Source of the DNA: Rhizobium leguminosarum
GTDB lineage: Bacteria > Pseudomonadota > Alphaproteobacteria > Rhizobiales > Rhizobiaceae
Assembly (NCBI RefSeq): GCF_001652265.1
Contig: NZ_LWBS01000439.1
Location: 147,096-211,095 of the forward strand
Direction of reading: 5' to 3'
Length of the DNA stretch: 64,000 nucleotides
The notes beneath the pieces are model-generated. The model worked only from the letters and a program-made list of their open reading frames with translations, had not been told where the DNA came from and ran no database searches. Positions 17,399-26,668 of the stretch are shown here, piece after piece (the first letter of the stretch is position 1; each line of letters starts with the position of its first letter). The translations under genes were made by a program, and so were the position numbers.

Positions 17399-19654
17399 AT
17401 GGAGTTCACCACGACGACATCGCTCGGCCGTGCGCCGCCACAGCTCGTCGGCGGCTGGGAGGCCGGACTCCTCATATTCCTTGCGCTACTCTACTTCGGC
17501 GGGGCTCTCGTTAATCCGGCCTTCTTCGGATCAACGGAGGCCCTTCACGCGCTTCTGCGCGACACGTCTCGTGTGGGGATCATCGCGGTTGGAATGACTT
17601 TCGTCATTGCCAACAGGGATATCGATCTTTCGGTTGGGTCCACCTACGGTCTGGTCGCGGTGGTTTTCGCCAGGCTTTTTGCGCCGAGTTTTCTCGATTT
17701 CGACCTCATCACGTCGGCGATCCTTTGCGCGCTCTTGGGCACGGTGATTGGCCTGGCCAACGGCGTGCTCGTGACCATCCTGAAAGTGCCGGCATTCATT
17801 GCGACGCTGACAATGCTTTTCATCGGCCGCGGCTTCGTGCTCGCCCTGACGCATGGTCAGGCAATCTACTATTCCGACAAGGCGAAGGGCTATGCGCTTT
17901 TCTTCCATCTGGGTGAGACGAATGTCTTCGGCTTCAATAACCAAATCGCGATCTTCGCTGTCGTCGCCATCTTGGGCGCTTGTGTGCTCGCCAAAACCCG
18001 ATGGGGCTACGAGACCTTCGCCACCGGGGGCAACGAGCAAGCGGCAATCTATGCCGGCATTCGCACGCGCTGGGTGCGCACCCGCGCGTACGTGATCTCG
18101 GCGCTTTGTGCGACCCTAGCGGCTCTCTTGTCTGCCGCGCAGGACAAGGGTGTAACCCCTCTCTACGGTGTCAGCTGGGAACTTACCATTATAGCATCCG
18201 TCATTATTGGTGGTGCATCAATCCTTGGCGGCCGCGGCCGTGTGATCGGTTCCTGCCTTGGTTCGGCAGTCGTCGTCCTGATCGACAAGGTGTTGCGCGA
18301 GGGGTGGCCGATTACGCGCATCGTCGTTATCGATGGCGAAAGCATCGCAGTCGGCGCCAAGTTCACCTTGCCTGCGGGCGCGGTGCTGGTTTTCCTTGGC
18401 CTGCTTCTCGTCGTTGCCGTGCTCATCGAACCCTACCTAATTCGGCGCCAGGTCGCGGCCCGGCTTTGGGCGTGGCTTCGCGGCCGACCACCGCCGCCCG
18501 CCTACGAGATGGGTGGCGTGGCGCTTGAGGGCGTCCAGACCAAGGGCGCGATGGCAACCGACATGGCGCTGTCGGCCACCGGGCTTGGCAGTTTTCTCGC
18601 CCGCCGCGACGCGCTTGCCATCATCCTGACGGCCGTGTTGTGGCTGACGGGCGTCGCGCTGCGGCCGGACTACTGGTGGAACCTGTCCAACACCTTCGCT
18701 ATCCTGCTCAATTACACCGAGCTGGCACTCATTACGGTCGGGCTCAGCTATGTCATCGCAGCAGGCGATATCGATCTCTCCGTAGGCGCGGTGCTCGCTC
18801 TTGCCGGCAGCACCGCGGCCTATTTCCTGAAGGTGGTGGGCGCAGACCCACTCACCGCCGTGACGATGGGTCTCCTTGCGGGAATGGCGGCCGGCTTCGT
18901 CAACGCCGTCGTCACGGTCGGTTTCAAACTGCCCGCCTTCGTCGCCACGCTCGGCATGTTCTACATTGCCCGGGGCCTCGCCGCCTGGTTCGTCGCAGGA
19001 CAACAGCTTACCGGCTGGCCCGAGGGCTACAACCTGCTCGGCCGCAAGGTGAATGACGTACTCCTTCATTTCGGGCTTTGGCTGCCGTCGGGAACCATTC
19101 GCACGGTGGCCGAGGTCGTCAGCGTCCAGACGATCTGGATGTTTTTCGTCGCGCTGATCGCAGGCATCGTCCTTGCTTATACACCGTTCGGGTTGAAGGT
19201 CTGCGCCACCGGCGGCAACATCCGCGCCGCTGCCTATGCCGGTATCAACACCAATCGGGTGCGCTTCGTCGCGCTTATGCTGTCAGCGCTCTGCGCAAGC
19301 ATGGCGGGGATCATCAACGTCGCTTACTTTCGCAGCTTCAACCCGGTTGCCGGCCAGTTTCGCGAGCTCGACGCCATCGCTTCCGTGATCATAGGCGGTG
19401 GGTCGATCTTCGGTGGCTACGGCACCATGATCGGTGCGCTTGCGGGTGCGGCGGTCATCACGCTCGTACGGGCACTCCTGCAACTTAACGTCCAGGGGTT
19501 CAGCATGCCCCAACACTGGATCAATGTCTTCATCGGCGTCATCCTGATCGTGGCGGTGCTGATCGACATATGGGTGCGCCAGACCAACATTTTCGGACGC
19601 CTGCGAGCCCGCCTCGCAAGGCGCGCGCCAACACGGGACGGCACTCATGATTGA
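17399..19654 (+). CDS. Fused tandem permease of a ribose-type ABC transporter
   Basis: A single 751-residue frame holds two complete RbsC/BPD_transp_2 permease domains, about 1-345 and 400-740. Each has its own set of helices and its own copy of the core motif: IANRDIDLSVGS in the first, IAAGDIDLSVGA in the second, and ATGGN(E/I)QAA-like loops (ATGGNEQAAIYAG; ATGGNIRAAAYAG). Typical RbsC/FrcC is ~330-360 residues and homodimerises or pairs with a second permease. Here the pair is covalently linked by a hydrophilic linker (RGRPPPPAYEMGG). It overlaps the ATPase gene by 8 nt. There are no stops or frame breaks, so the fusion looks genuine. Confidence 0.92.
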   Translation: MEFTTTTSLGRAPPQLVGGWEAGLLIFLALLYFGGALVNPAFFGSTEALHALLRDTSRVGIIAVGMTFVIANRDIDLSVGSTYGLVAVVFARLFAPSFLDFDLITSAILCALLGTVIGLANGVLVTILKVPAFIATLTMLFIGRGFVLALTHGQAIYYSDKAKGYALFFHLGETNVFGFNNQIAIFAVVAILGACVLAKTRWGYETFATGGNEQAAIYAGIRTRWVRTRAYVISALCATLAALLSAAQDKGVTPLYGVSWELTIIASVIIGGASILGGRGRVIGSCLGSAVVVLIDKVLREGWPITRIVVIDGESIAVGAKFTLPAGAVLVFLGLLLVVAVLIEPYLIRRQVAARLWAWLRGRPPPPAYEMGGVALEGVQTKGAMATDMALSATGLGSFLARRDALAIILTAVLWLTGVALRPDYWWNLSNTFAILLNYTELALITVGLSYVIAAGDIDLSVGAVLALAGSTAAYFLKVVGADPLTAVTMGLLAGMAAGFVNAVVTVGFKLPAFVATLGMFYIARGLAAWFVAGQQLTGWPEGYNLLGRKVNDVLLHFGLWLPSGTIRTVAEVVSVQTIWMFFVALIAGIVLAYTPFGLKVCATGGNIRAAAYAGINTNRVRFVALMLSALCASMAGIINVAYFRSFNPVAGQFRELDAIASVIIGGGSIFGGYGTMIGALAGAAVITLVRALLQLNVQGFSMPQHWINVFIGVILIVAVLIDIWVRQTNIFGRLRARLARRAPTRDGTHD

Positions 19655-20429
19655 CGCGACACCATCCGAGCCGATCGTGCAAATGCGGAGCATTGAAAAA
19701 GCCTTCGGGGCCGTACAGGCGCTTCGAAAGGTCGATCTCACTCTTTATTCCGGCGAGATCCTTGGTCTGGTCGGCGATAACTCGGCCGGCAAATCGACGC
19801 TCATGAAGATCCTGACCGGTGCTTATCAACGCGATGCCGGTGAAATCCTGGTTGCCGGACAACCGGCGCGCTTCAAGAGCCCACACGAGAGCCGCGACGT
19901 CGGCATCGAGATGATCTACCAGGATTTCGCGCTTTGCGGGAACATGGACGTCGGCCAGAACATCTTTCTAGGCCGCTGGCCGCTCAAAGGCCCCTTCGTC
20001 AATCGGCGGAAGATGTATGCGGACGCCGACAGCGTGCTGAAACGTCTCAAAGTCGACGTGAACTCTGTCTATCAGAAGGTCGAAAGCCTGTCGGGCGGCC
20101 GCCAGCAATCTGTTGCGATTGCCCGCGCGATCTCGTTCGAGCCGCGCGTCGTGATCCTCGACGAGCCGACCGCCAACCTTTCCGTGATGGCGACCGAACG
20201 CCTGCTCGAAACCATGCTGGAGCTGAAGAAGCAAGGCGTTGCCCAGATCATCATCTCACACCGCCTTGTCGACATTTTTGCCGTGGGTGATCGCGTCATG
20301 GTTCTCAAGCGCGGTGAGTATGTCGGCGACCGCTACATCAAGAACACGGACGAGCATGAAGTGCTGGAGATCATCGTTTCCGGCACGCGCGAAAGCGCGC
20401 TGACAGCCGATGAAGCAAGAACCGTTTGA
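19647..20429 (+). CDS. Sugar ABC transporter ATP-binding protein, single NBD (FrcA-like)
   Basis: A 260-residue one-domain NBD. Walker A reads GDNSAGKST (usually GDNGAGKS), signature [14 protein letters not shown], Walker [15 protein letters not shown]-loop ISHR. Unlike RbsA it carries one NBD rather than two, so a homodimer would serve the fused permease. The start overlaps the permease stop by 8 nt, indicating coupled translation. The SBP-permease-ATPase order is that of rhizobial frcBCA. Confidence 0.92.
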   Translation: MIDATPSEPIVQMRSIEKAFGAVQALRKVDLTLYSGEILGLVGDNSAGKSTLMKILTGAYQRDAGEILVAGQPARFKSPHESRDVGIEMIYQDFALCGNMDVGQNIFLGRWPLKGPFVNRRKMYADADSVLKRLKVDVNSVYQKVESLSGGRQQSVAIARAISFEPRVVILDEPTANLSVMATERLLETMLELKKQGVAQIIISHRLVDIFAVGDRVMVLKRGEYVGDRYIKNTDEHEVLEIIVSGTRESALTADEARTV

Positions 20430-20551
20430 TCCACCGACTGTGCCATGACAGCGCTGTCCGCATGCGCTGGAAAGAATTTGCTGAAGGCTTCTTGTGGGCA
20501 GAACAAGAGGAGTGCGAAATCGTACGCTAAGGCCGAACGGAGCGGGAACTT

Positions 20552-21126
20552 ATGCGACGCGCCGTAGCCGATCGCACTGACGACGAGATTGAGCCCGGAG
20601 GCGCGGAATGCTTGGCTTTCGAACGACCGATCACGGATTTCGCCTCGTTCGTGGAAAAAGACAGCGCCCTTCAGCTTATGCGCGGCCTCGCGCGAAGCGT
20701 TGTCGAATCGGGCGGACGAAGAAACCAAAACTGACGCATCTCGATGGCAATCCACAGAGAGATCGCATGCTGCAGGTTCGAGCTACGGCATCGTTCATGC
20801 TGCGTTGAGCGTTGCTGGAGACTTTCGTGTTTGGGGAGATCCTAAAACTCGCCAGCGGTGGGCATACCCGCTTCGAGTTTTCGCATTTTCGTGACAAGCA
20901 GCAGAACGAGGTCGATATCGTCATCGAAGACAGAAGAGGGAGGGTTGTCGGTATCGAGATAAAAGCGGCAGCATCCGTCTCGAGTTCCGATTTTTCCGGA
21001 TTGCGAATTTTGGCCGAGGCATGTGGAGAACAATTTGTTTCGGGCATTGTCTTGTACGATCATAACAAGGTAATTCCATTCGGCGAACGCCTATCCGCCG
21101 TGCCAATTTCGGCGTTGTGGCATTAG
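20552..21126 (+). pseudogene. Decayed AAA/DUF4143 protein
   Basis: The segment from TTG 20812 encodes LLETFVFGEILKLA and ISALWH, ending in a PD-(D/E)xK-like end: QNEVDIVIEDRRGRVVGIEIKAA. This is the C-terminal DUF4143 domain of COG1373 ATPases. Upstream in the same frame [10 protein letters not shown] resembles the preceding motif, but a TGA at 20806 interrupts it, and earlier similarity (around 20630-20700) is in another frame. The N-terminal ATPase is absent. It is a degraded gene. The remaining spacer 20430-20551 holds nothing recognisable. Confidence 0.65.
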
Positions 21127-21202
21127 CGCCTGGGAATTTCGGCTCAGTCTCCAGACCCGAGCATTCCTGAAAATTCGACGGTGTCGATGAAAATAGGCCC
21201 CA

Positions 21203-21227
21203 GGTTCGATTCCCTTCAAGGCGATCA
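21203..21227 (+). repeat. Short dispersed repeat, copy C (tRNA T-arm-like)
   Basis: The copy reads GGTTCGATTCCCTTCAAGG then CGATCA and differs from copy A at two positions in 25. It lies just downstream of the decayed DUF4143 gene. Confidence 0.5.
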
Positions 21228-21320
21228 CCCTTCAGTCGGTCGACCGACGCGTGATTTGCGCTTCGGTCAGAGCGGGATAGCAAGCGCCCGACTGGCGTCT
21301 GGTTTCCGAATGACGGCGGC

Positions 21321-22325
21321 TCACGCCGTGACCTGATTTCGCAGCCGGCCCTCGTCGAGCAGGATCTTGACCGTCTGCGCTGCGTTGTGGCGCATCTCGA
21401 TGGCTGCATGATCTGAGTAAAAGGCGTTGTGTGGCGTTATCACCAGCCGCCCCTCAAGCCAGTCACTCCTGTCGCGCCATGCTGTCAGCAGCGGATGATC
21501 GCGCGGCGGCTCCTGCGCCAGTGTGTCGATCGCTGCTGCCGCGAGATGGCCGTTTCGCAGTGAGGCCTCCAGCGCGTCGAGATCGTCGAGCAGTTCTCCT
21601 CGCGCGGTATTGATCAGGATGGCTCCGGGCTTGAGCCGGGAAAGTCCATCCGCGTCCAGAATGCCGCGCGTCTCATCGTTTGCCGGGCAATGCAGGGTGA
21701 CGATATCCGCTTGCGCGAAGAGGTCGTCCAGCCGGTCAGTGCGTTCGTAGCCGACCGCCTTCTCATGGCCGCGCGACTGGCCGGGATCATAACCCAGGAT
21801 GCGGAAGCCGAAGGGCTTCAGGCGGTTTACCACCGCTGTGCCGATCCGCCCGACGCCGACAACACCCACCGCGGTCCGGTTCGAGCGACTTAGCGGCTTG
21901 AGGCTATGGACCTGCCATCCTGTCGTATAGCCACGGGCGCGAGCGTCGTGCTCCCAGAGTCGCCGGTGCAGGGACAGGATCATCGCGACCGCGTGGTCGG
22001 CGACTTCCTCCGTGCCGTAATCGGGATTGTTGGCAAACGAAATGCCGGCATTCGCGAGTGCCGAAAGATCGATTTTCTCGTAGCCGACACCATAGCGGAC
22101 GACGCCCCTGCAGCGTGAAAGATGGGCGATAGTTTTCGGCCCGAGCCGCGCACCCCAGACCATCAGGGCATCAAGCCGAGCCAGGCGCTCGGGCGAGAAA
22201 AGCGCTTCGTCGGTGGTGGCGAAGAAATCGATCTCGACATCGTCGCCGAGCACCTCGGCCTCGAGATCAGGCGCGCCGAACATGTGATCGGTGATGCCGA
22301 CGATGTATTTCTTTTGTGCTGTCAT
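21321..22325 (-). CDS. D-2-hydroxyacid dehydrogenase (CtBP/phosphoglycerate-dehydrogenase-like)
   Basis: A 334-residue NAD-dependent dehydrogenase. Rossmann motif GVGRIG is at 157-162 and the catalytic triad is Arg242 (NTARGELL), Glu272 (LAQEPP) and His299 (TPHNAFY). It interconverts a 2-hydroxy acid and a 2-oxo acid; CtBP-like members often act on unusual substrates. It is the last gene of the monooxygenase operon, 18 nt after the FMN-reductase gene, so it may process the carbon product left after desulfonation (inference). Confidence 0.9.
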   Translation of the reverse strand: MTAQKKYIVGITDHMFGAPDLEAEVLGDDVEIDFFATTDEALFSPERLARLDALMVWGARLGPKTIAHLSRCRGVVRYGVGYEKIDLSALANAGISFANNPDYGTEEVADHAVAMILSLHRRLWEHDARARGYTTGWQVHSLKPLSRSNRTAVGVVGVGRIGTAVVNRLKPFGFRILGYDPGQSRGHEKAVGYERTDRLDDLFAQADIVTLHCPANDETRGILDADGLSRLKPGAILINTARGELLDDLDALEASLRNGHLAAAAIDTLAQEPPRDHPLLTAWRDRSDWLEGRLVITPHNAFYSDHAAIEMRHNAAQTVKILLDEGRLRNQVTA

Positions 22326-22343
22326 TTTTTGCCGGCCGACTGC

Positions 22344-22904
22344 TTATTCAGCGGCAATTGCATCTGCCGTCGAGCGAGCCTTCACAAGAATGGAGGCCTC
22401 CGCCAGCGCTTGGTTTACGCGACCGAGAATAGCCGTTGACGGATTGCCATCCGTGAAATCGCGGCTCGAGGCGTAAATTGCAGTCGGCAGCACAAAGGCC
22501 TCGAAAAAAGCAAACAGCGGGCGAAGCTGATGCTCGACAACCAGGGAGTGTCGATCGCCCCCGCCGGTTGCCGTCAGGATGACGGGTTTGCCGCGCAGGT
22601 CTGCCGGATCGAGGAGATCGAAGACGTGCTTGAACAGGCCGGTATAGCTCCCCTTGTAGGTTGGCGAGCCGATGACGAGCGCTTCTGCTTGGATGATCGT
22701 TTGGATCACCTTTTTTGCTGCAGGATCGAGGTCGGCGACCGATCTTGCGGCCGCCAGTGAGGTGCCGAGGTCTTCGATGTCGAACACCGCATGCTGCAGG
22801 CCTGCCTGCTTCGCCAGCGATTCCGTGACACTTTCCACGAAGCGCCTGGTGCTGGACGGGCGGGCCAAATTGCCCGAGAAGCCGACGATCAGATCGTTGC
22901 TCAT
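22344..22904 (-). CDS. NADPH-dependent FMN reductase (SsuE/MsuE-like)
   Basis: A 186-residue flavodoxin-fold reductase: N-terminal GFSGNLARPSSTR phosphate loop, SPTYKGSYTGLFKHVFD flavin motif and TATGGGDRHSLVVEHQLRPLF, as in SsuE/MsuE. It supplies reduced FMN to two-component monooxygenases. A good AAAGGAA site precedes the ATG. Its location after the acyl-CoA-dehydrogenase-like and SsuD-like genes supports partnership with those FMNH2-dependent enzymes. Confidence 0.92.
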   Translation of the reverse strand: MSNDLIVGFSGNLARPSSTRRFVESVTESLAKQAGLQHAVFDIEDLGTSLAAARSVADLDPAAKKVIQTIIQAEALVIGSPTYKGSYTGLFKHVFDLLDPADLRGKPVILTATGGGDRHSLVVEHQLRPLFAFFEAFVLPTAIYASSRDFTDGNPSTAILGRVNQALAEASILVKARSTADAIAAE

Positions 22905-22977
22905 CTAAATTCCTTTCGCGAGTTCGCCTCGATCATACGAGGGAGGAGGGAGGTCATCGGGCGAGGCGCTCTGTTTG

Positions 22978-24159
22978 CTACGCTGTTTTGAGGACCGCCA
23001 GCTCTGCGGGATAGCTCGAGCGGGCACTTTCGTCTCTATTCCATCGATCAAAGGCAGCCCGGCCCAATATCGAAATGGATGTATCTTCCTGCGGCGCGTG
23101 GACGAGCACGGATTGGATATCCCTGAAATGCCGTTCAAGCCCCAGGTCGGCACTAAGACCCGGATTGCCGATGCCACGTACCGCGATCTGCACGGCTTCT
23201 CGCAGTTGCCGGCCTGCGATCAGCCGAGCCCTTATCATCTTTTCCGCGTCACCATGGTTGGCCTCAAGCGCGCTAAAAATAATCTGCCGAGCGCCGGAGA
23301 CGTGCAGGTCGATCTCGCCCGAGAGCGCCACAAACCGCTCTGTTCGGGCAATGGGATGGCCTAGATTGGCAGGCACGCGCTCATGCGCGAAGCGGATGAA
23401 GGCCGCTTGCGCGGCTTCGGCCGCGCCGAGATAGATCGCGGTCAGCGCCAGCGTGATCGCCGCATGGGCGCGATTGTCCTGCTGGGCCACCGACGGATCG
23501 ACGAGTTCCAGCACGTTTTCCGCCGAGATCTCGACGTCGGTATATTCGACGTCATGCGAACCTGTGGCGCGCATGCCCAGGCTGTTCCAGTTCTCGATCA
23601 CATCAATGCCGGGCAATCCGTTCGGCACGACGAACGTTCCGACACGTGCGGGCGTCTCGTCAGTATGCGCCCAGACAAGGAAATGCGTAAGACCGCGTGC
23701 GCCGGTCACGAAGCGCTTGCGACCCGTGATCGACCAGCCGTTTGCCGTGCGGCGGGCAACGGTCGCGGGTAGACCGCCACGTGCCGGAGACCCCAGTTCC
23801 GGCTCGACGCGCGCGGCGTTGAGCAATAACGGTTTCTGCTTAGCCTCCGCCAGCAGACGCCTGTACAGATCATCAGGCCAATGGTTCTTTGCGGCTTGGC
23901 CGAGATGATTGAAGATCGTCATGGCACTGATCAGCGCCACCGAGGGATCACCCCGCCCCAGCGCCGCCAGAATGTGGGCCGCATCTCCGAGCGTTCCGCC
24001 TTCACCGCCATAGCAGGTTGCGACGGTGCTCTCGAGCAGGCCGCTCCGATGAACGGCATAGATACCGGTCCAGGGAAATTGGCCGGTTCGATCCGCATCC
24101 GGTGCGGCTTCCGCGACAACACGCACGGTTTCATCGAGGACGGTTACATCATGGGACAT
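22978..24159 (-). CDS. Acyl-CoA-dehydrogenase-fold monooxygenase (SfnB/DszC-like)
   Basis: A 393-residue flavoprotein of the acyl-CoA dehydrogenase superfamily. The central region (ITGRKRFVTGARGLTHFLVWA, MRATGSHDVEYTDVEI) is conserved, but the catalytic Glu of dehydrogenases is not evident, as in the oxygenase branch (DszC, SfnB, flavin-dependent N- or S-oxygenases). Set between an SsuD-like monooxygenase and an FMN reductase, it is probably a reduced-flavin-dependent oxygenase of a sulfur compound. The start has only a weak ribosome-binding site, and 73-116-nt spacers flank it. Confidence 0.82.
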   Translation of the reverse strand: MSHDVTVLDETVRVVAEAAPDADRTGQFPWTGIYAVHRSGLLESTVATCYGGEGGTLGDAAHILAALGRGDPSVALISAMTIFNHLGQAAKNHWPDDLYRRLLAEAKQKPLLLNAARVEPELGSPARGGLPATVARRTANGWSITGRKRFVTGARGLTHFLVWAHTDETPARVGTFVVPNGLPGIDVIENWNSLGMRATGSHDVEYTDVEISAENVLELVDPSVAQQDNRAHAAITLALTAIYLGAAEAAQAAFIRFAHERVPANLGHPIARTERFVALSGEIDLHVSGARQIIFSALEANHGDAEKMIRARLIAGRQLREAVQIAVRGIGNPGLSADLGLERHFRDIQSVLVHAPQEDTSISILGRAAFDRWNRDESARSSYPAELAVLKTA

Positions 24160-24275
24160 GCGGGTCGGCGCTTTCTGGCTGTGAAGGGAGCAACATCCCT
24201 AGGCAAAGGACGAGCAGATCCGGCTGCATTGAAAAAATGGGACGTGCAGCCTGGCGCTCGGCCAGACTGCGCAGA

Positions 24276-25382
24276 TCACGCAGCACTTTTCTTCTTATTC
24301 GCCTCTTCCCGTTCGCGAATGCCTTCGCGCACCAGCGGCAGGATGTAACGGCCGTAATCGACCGCATCATTGTAATTGTCATAGCCGCGGATCGAGATCA
24401 GATCGCAGCCAAGATCGATGTAGTCGAGGATGGAATCGGCAATGGTGCGCGGCGAACCCACCAGCGCAGTGGTGGCGCCGCCAGCATTGGTCGCGGTCAC
24501 CGTCGGATACCATAGAGCGCGGTCATGGACATCGCCGCGCGCCGCGATGTCAAGAAGCCGCTGAGAGCCGACATTGGCCGGGCGTGCCGCATTGAGTGGT
24601 GCGCGTGCCAAGCCTTTCTGACGGTTTTCGTTCAGCTGGTCGAGAACTCTATGCGCCTTCTCCCATGCCAACTCGTCATTTTCCGCCACGATCGGCCGGA
24701 AGGTAACCCATATGCGAGGGCGATCCGTCCGGCCGGCCTTTGCCGCTTCTGTGTATATCCGTTCGATCTGCTGCTTTGTTTCTGCAAGCGGCTCGCCCCA
24801 GAGCCCGAAAATGTCGCCCAGAGAACCCCCGATGCGATAGGCGGCATCCGACGAACCGCCGACCGAAATCGGAATCAGGCCACTGGTTGGGCGCACCGCG
24901 CTGCGGAATTGCTTGAACTGGTAGTATTTCCCATCGAAGTCGAAGGCTTCTCTGGACGTCCAGGCCAGACGGAGGATCCGGATGTATTCTTCCTGCCGCT
25001 CGTAACGCTCCTCCTTGTTGAGGAAGTCGCCTTCGCGCGCCTGCTCTTCGTCGCTGCCGCCTGCAATGAAGTGAACGACGACACGCCCGCCGCTCAACTG
25101 ATCGAGTGTTGCAAGAGATTTGGCTGCGACCGTCGGATAGATGGTGTTCGGGCGCAAAGCCACGATGATCTTGATATGCTTCGTGTGCGCCAGGACGGTT
25201 GCGCCGAGCGTGAAGGGATCGAAGGACGAGGAGGAGTAGGGGATCAGCGTGTAGTTGAAACCGTAATCATCGAGGGCACGTGCGTACCGCTCCAGGAACC
25301 GAGGATCCACAGGTGCGTCGGGAATGGGGTTGAGGTCGTTCGACGCGTTGGGAAAGCTGACGCTAATGAATTCCGCGGGCAT
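24276..25382 (-). CDS. FMNH2-dependent alkanesulfonate monooxygenase-like (SsuD family)
   Basis: A 368-residue luciferase-like TIM-barrel monooxygenase. SsuD-type signatures include ALRPNTIYPTVAAKSLATLD, LSGGRVVVHFIAGG and EERYERQEEYIRILRLAW. It cleaves C-S bonds of alkanesulfonates or sulfones with O2 and FMNH2, releasing sulfite. AAGGAG sits 5 nt before the ATG. It is the first gene of the operon reaching 21321, and the shared dyad motif lies 59-108 nt upstream, suggesting sulfur-dependent control. The exact substrate (alkanesulfonate, methanesulfonate or a sulfone) is unresolved. Confidence 0.88.
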   Translation of the reverse strand: MPAEFISVSFPNASNDLNPIPDAPVDPRFLERYARALDDYGFNYTLIPYSSSSFDPFTLGATVLAHTKHIKIIVALRPNTIYPTVAAKSLATLDQLSGGRVVVHFIAGGSDEEQAREGDFLNKEERYERQEEYIRILRLAWTSREAFDFDGKYYQFKQFRSAVRPTSGLIPISVGGSSDAAYRIGGSLGDIFGLWGEPLAETKQQIERIYTEAAKAGRTDRPRIWVTFRPIVAENDELAWEKAHRVLDQLNENRQKGLARAPLNAARPANVGSQRLLDIAARGDVHDRALWYPTVTATNAGGATTALVGSPRTIADSILDYIDLGCDLISIRGYDNYNDAVDYGRYILPLVREGIREREEANKKKSAA

Positions 25383-25440
25383 GTGAGCTCCTTCAGGTTG
25401 CAGACCACTGCATTGACGTTAAGGCGCGGCAGCGCCACGA

Positions 25441-25490
25441 GGAAGACAGGTCATTCTCTTTCTATCGATTTTATAGAAAATATTCGCTAT
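25441..25490 (-). promoter_or_regulatory. Shared regulatory motif, copy A (promoter of 25382->21321 operon)
   Basis: On the plus strand, GGAAGACAGGTCATTCTC is followed by TTTCTAT at 25460-25466 and ATAGAAA at 25473-25479. Together these form a 7-bp inverted repeat with a 6-7-nt A/T spacer. The block recurs before two other operons of the island (32227 and 37331). It looks like a LysR-type box (CTAT-N-ATAG) overlapping a promoter. Confidence 0.65.
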
Positions 25491-25585
25491 CGCGGCGGAT
25501 GGAGTAGGACCCACTCCCCGCCATGGCGTTGACGCAGGCCGTCTTCAACTGTCCCTGCCATCGAGCCGTGTAGCCTCTGCATGGG

Positions 25586-26668
25586 TCACGAGGCAGGCGA
25601 CCAGCCAAGTCCTGGCGCGACTGTCTCGGCCAGATCGGTCAGCAGCCGGATGTTCTCGGCGAGGCCGAAGCCGGGCGGCAGGAAGAGCACGACCTCGTCC
25701 GCGGCTGCGAGGCCTGGATCATTGAACACAGCCTCAATCACTTGATCGGGCGTGCCCTGGAAGACAGGCGAAATCTGAGCGCCGGCAGGCTGGCTGGCAG
25801 GCGCGAGGGCACCTTTGGGACGCGACGCGGCAATTCCGATGGTGCGACGCTCGAAGTCATAGGCTGCGTATTTCTCTCGAAGTTCCGTGGTGGTCCCAAC
25901 CAGGATGGAGGCGGCGACGGCGACGGGTGGCGGCTCCGTTCCCCAGATCGTGAGCCAGGTGACGCGGAACCTCTCGATGATGCGAGCCTGGTATTGCCCG
26001 AAAGTCTCGCCCTCGGCCTGGCCGTGCTGCACGGTTCCCGAGATAAGTCCGATCCCGAGTTCGGCTGCCTGCACGGCGGAGCTCAGGCTGGCTGAACCTT
26101 GCCGAATGCGGGAGCGTAGGGTCGGGCTATGCGGCGTTACCCGCAATTCGGCGCCTTGCGGAGCACCCTGACCCGGCGAAACGACAGTGTGGAGGACTTC
26201 GCCTGCAATCGCTGAGAGGAAGCGTGCCTGGCGGCGTTTGGCTTCCGTCCGGGCGTCGGCGTCAACCGCGCCGAACACCGCGTCGAATGCCGCGTTGGCA
26301 CCGGTCGAGATGGCAAGTTCCAGCCGGCCGTCGATCAGCAAGTCGGTCGTGCCGGCCGCTTCGGCGAGCAGGATCGGATCCTGGTAGCGCATTGGGATGA
26401 CTGCCGATCCCAGGTTGATGCGCTTGGTGTGCTGACCGGCGGCGGCAAAGAACGGAAGCGGTGAGGAGAGGTAATGGTCGAAATGTCGCTGGTAGGCCCA
26501 TCCCGACTGGTAACCCAGCCGCTCTGCTTCCTTGAACAACGCGATACCGTCGCGCAGACCTTGCGCCGGCCCGGTCTCGTCATTGAACGATACCCTGGTG
26601 TTGAAGCCAAGCCGCCGCTTTGGGCGGAACGACGCGGGCTGGTGATTGACGGGCGCAGCAATGGTCAT
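25586..26668 (-). CDS. Luciferase-like monooxygenase (LLM class flavin-dependent)
   Basis: A 360-residue LLM-fold oxidoreductase: LGFNTRVSFNDET start region, ALFKEAERLGYQSGWAYQRHFDHY, TKRINLGSAVIPMRYQDPILLAEAAGTTDLL. It is not an SsuD orthologue; it resembles the putative LLM proteins that accompany peptide/nickel-type importers in soil bacteria. Its start overlaps the dual-ATPase stop by 4 nt (ATGA), so it belongs to the importer operon. It probably oxidises the imported compound using FMNH2 from the SsuE-like reductase (inference). Confidence 0.87.
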   Translation of the reverse strand: MTIAAPVNHQPASFRPKRRLGFNTRVSFNDETGPAQGLRDGIALFKEAERLGYQSGWAYQRHFDHYLSSPLPFFAAAGQHTKRINLGSAVIPMRYQDPILLAEAAGTTDLLIDGRLELAISTGANAAFDAVFGAVDADARTEAKRRQARFLSAIAGEVLHTVVSPGQGAPQGAELRVTPHSPTLRSRIRQGSASLSSAVQAAELGIGLISGTVQHGQAEGETFGQYQARIIERFRVTWLTIWGTEPPPVAVAASILVGTTTELREKYAAYDFERRTIGIAASRPKGALAPASQPAGAQISPVFQGTPDQVIEAVFNDPGLAAADEVVLFLPPGFGLAENIRLLTDLAETVAPGLGWSPAS

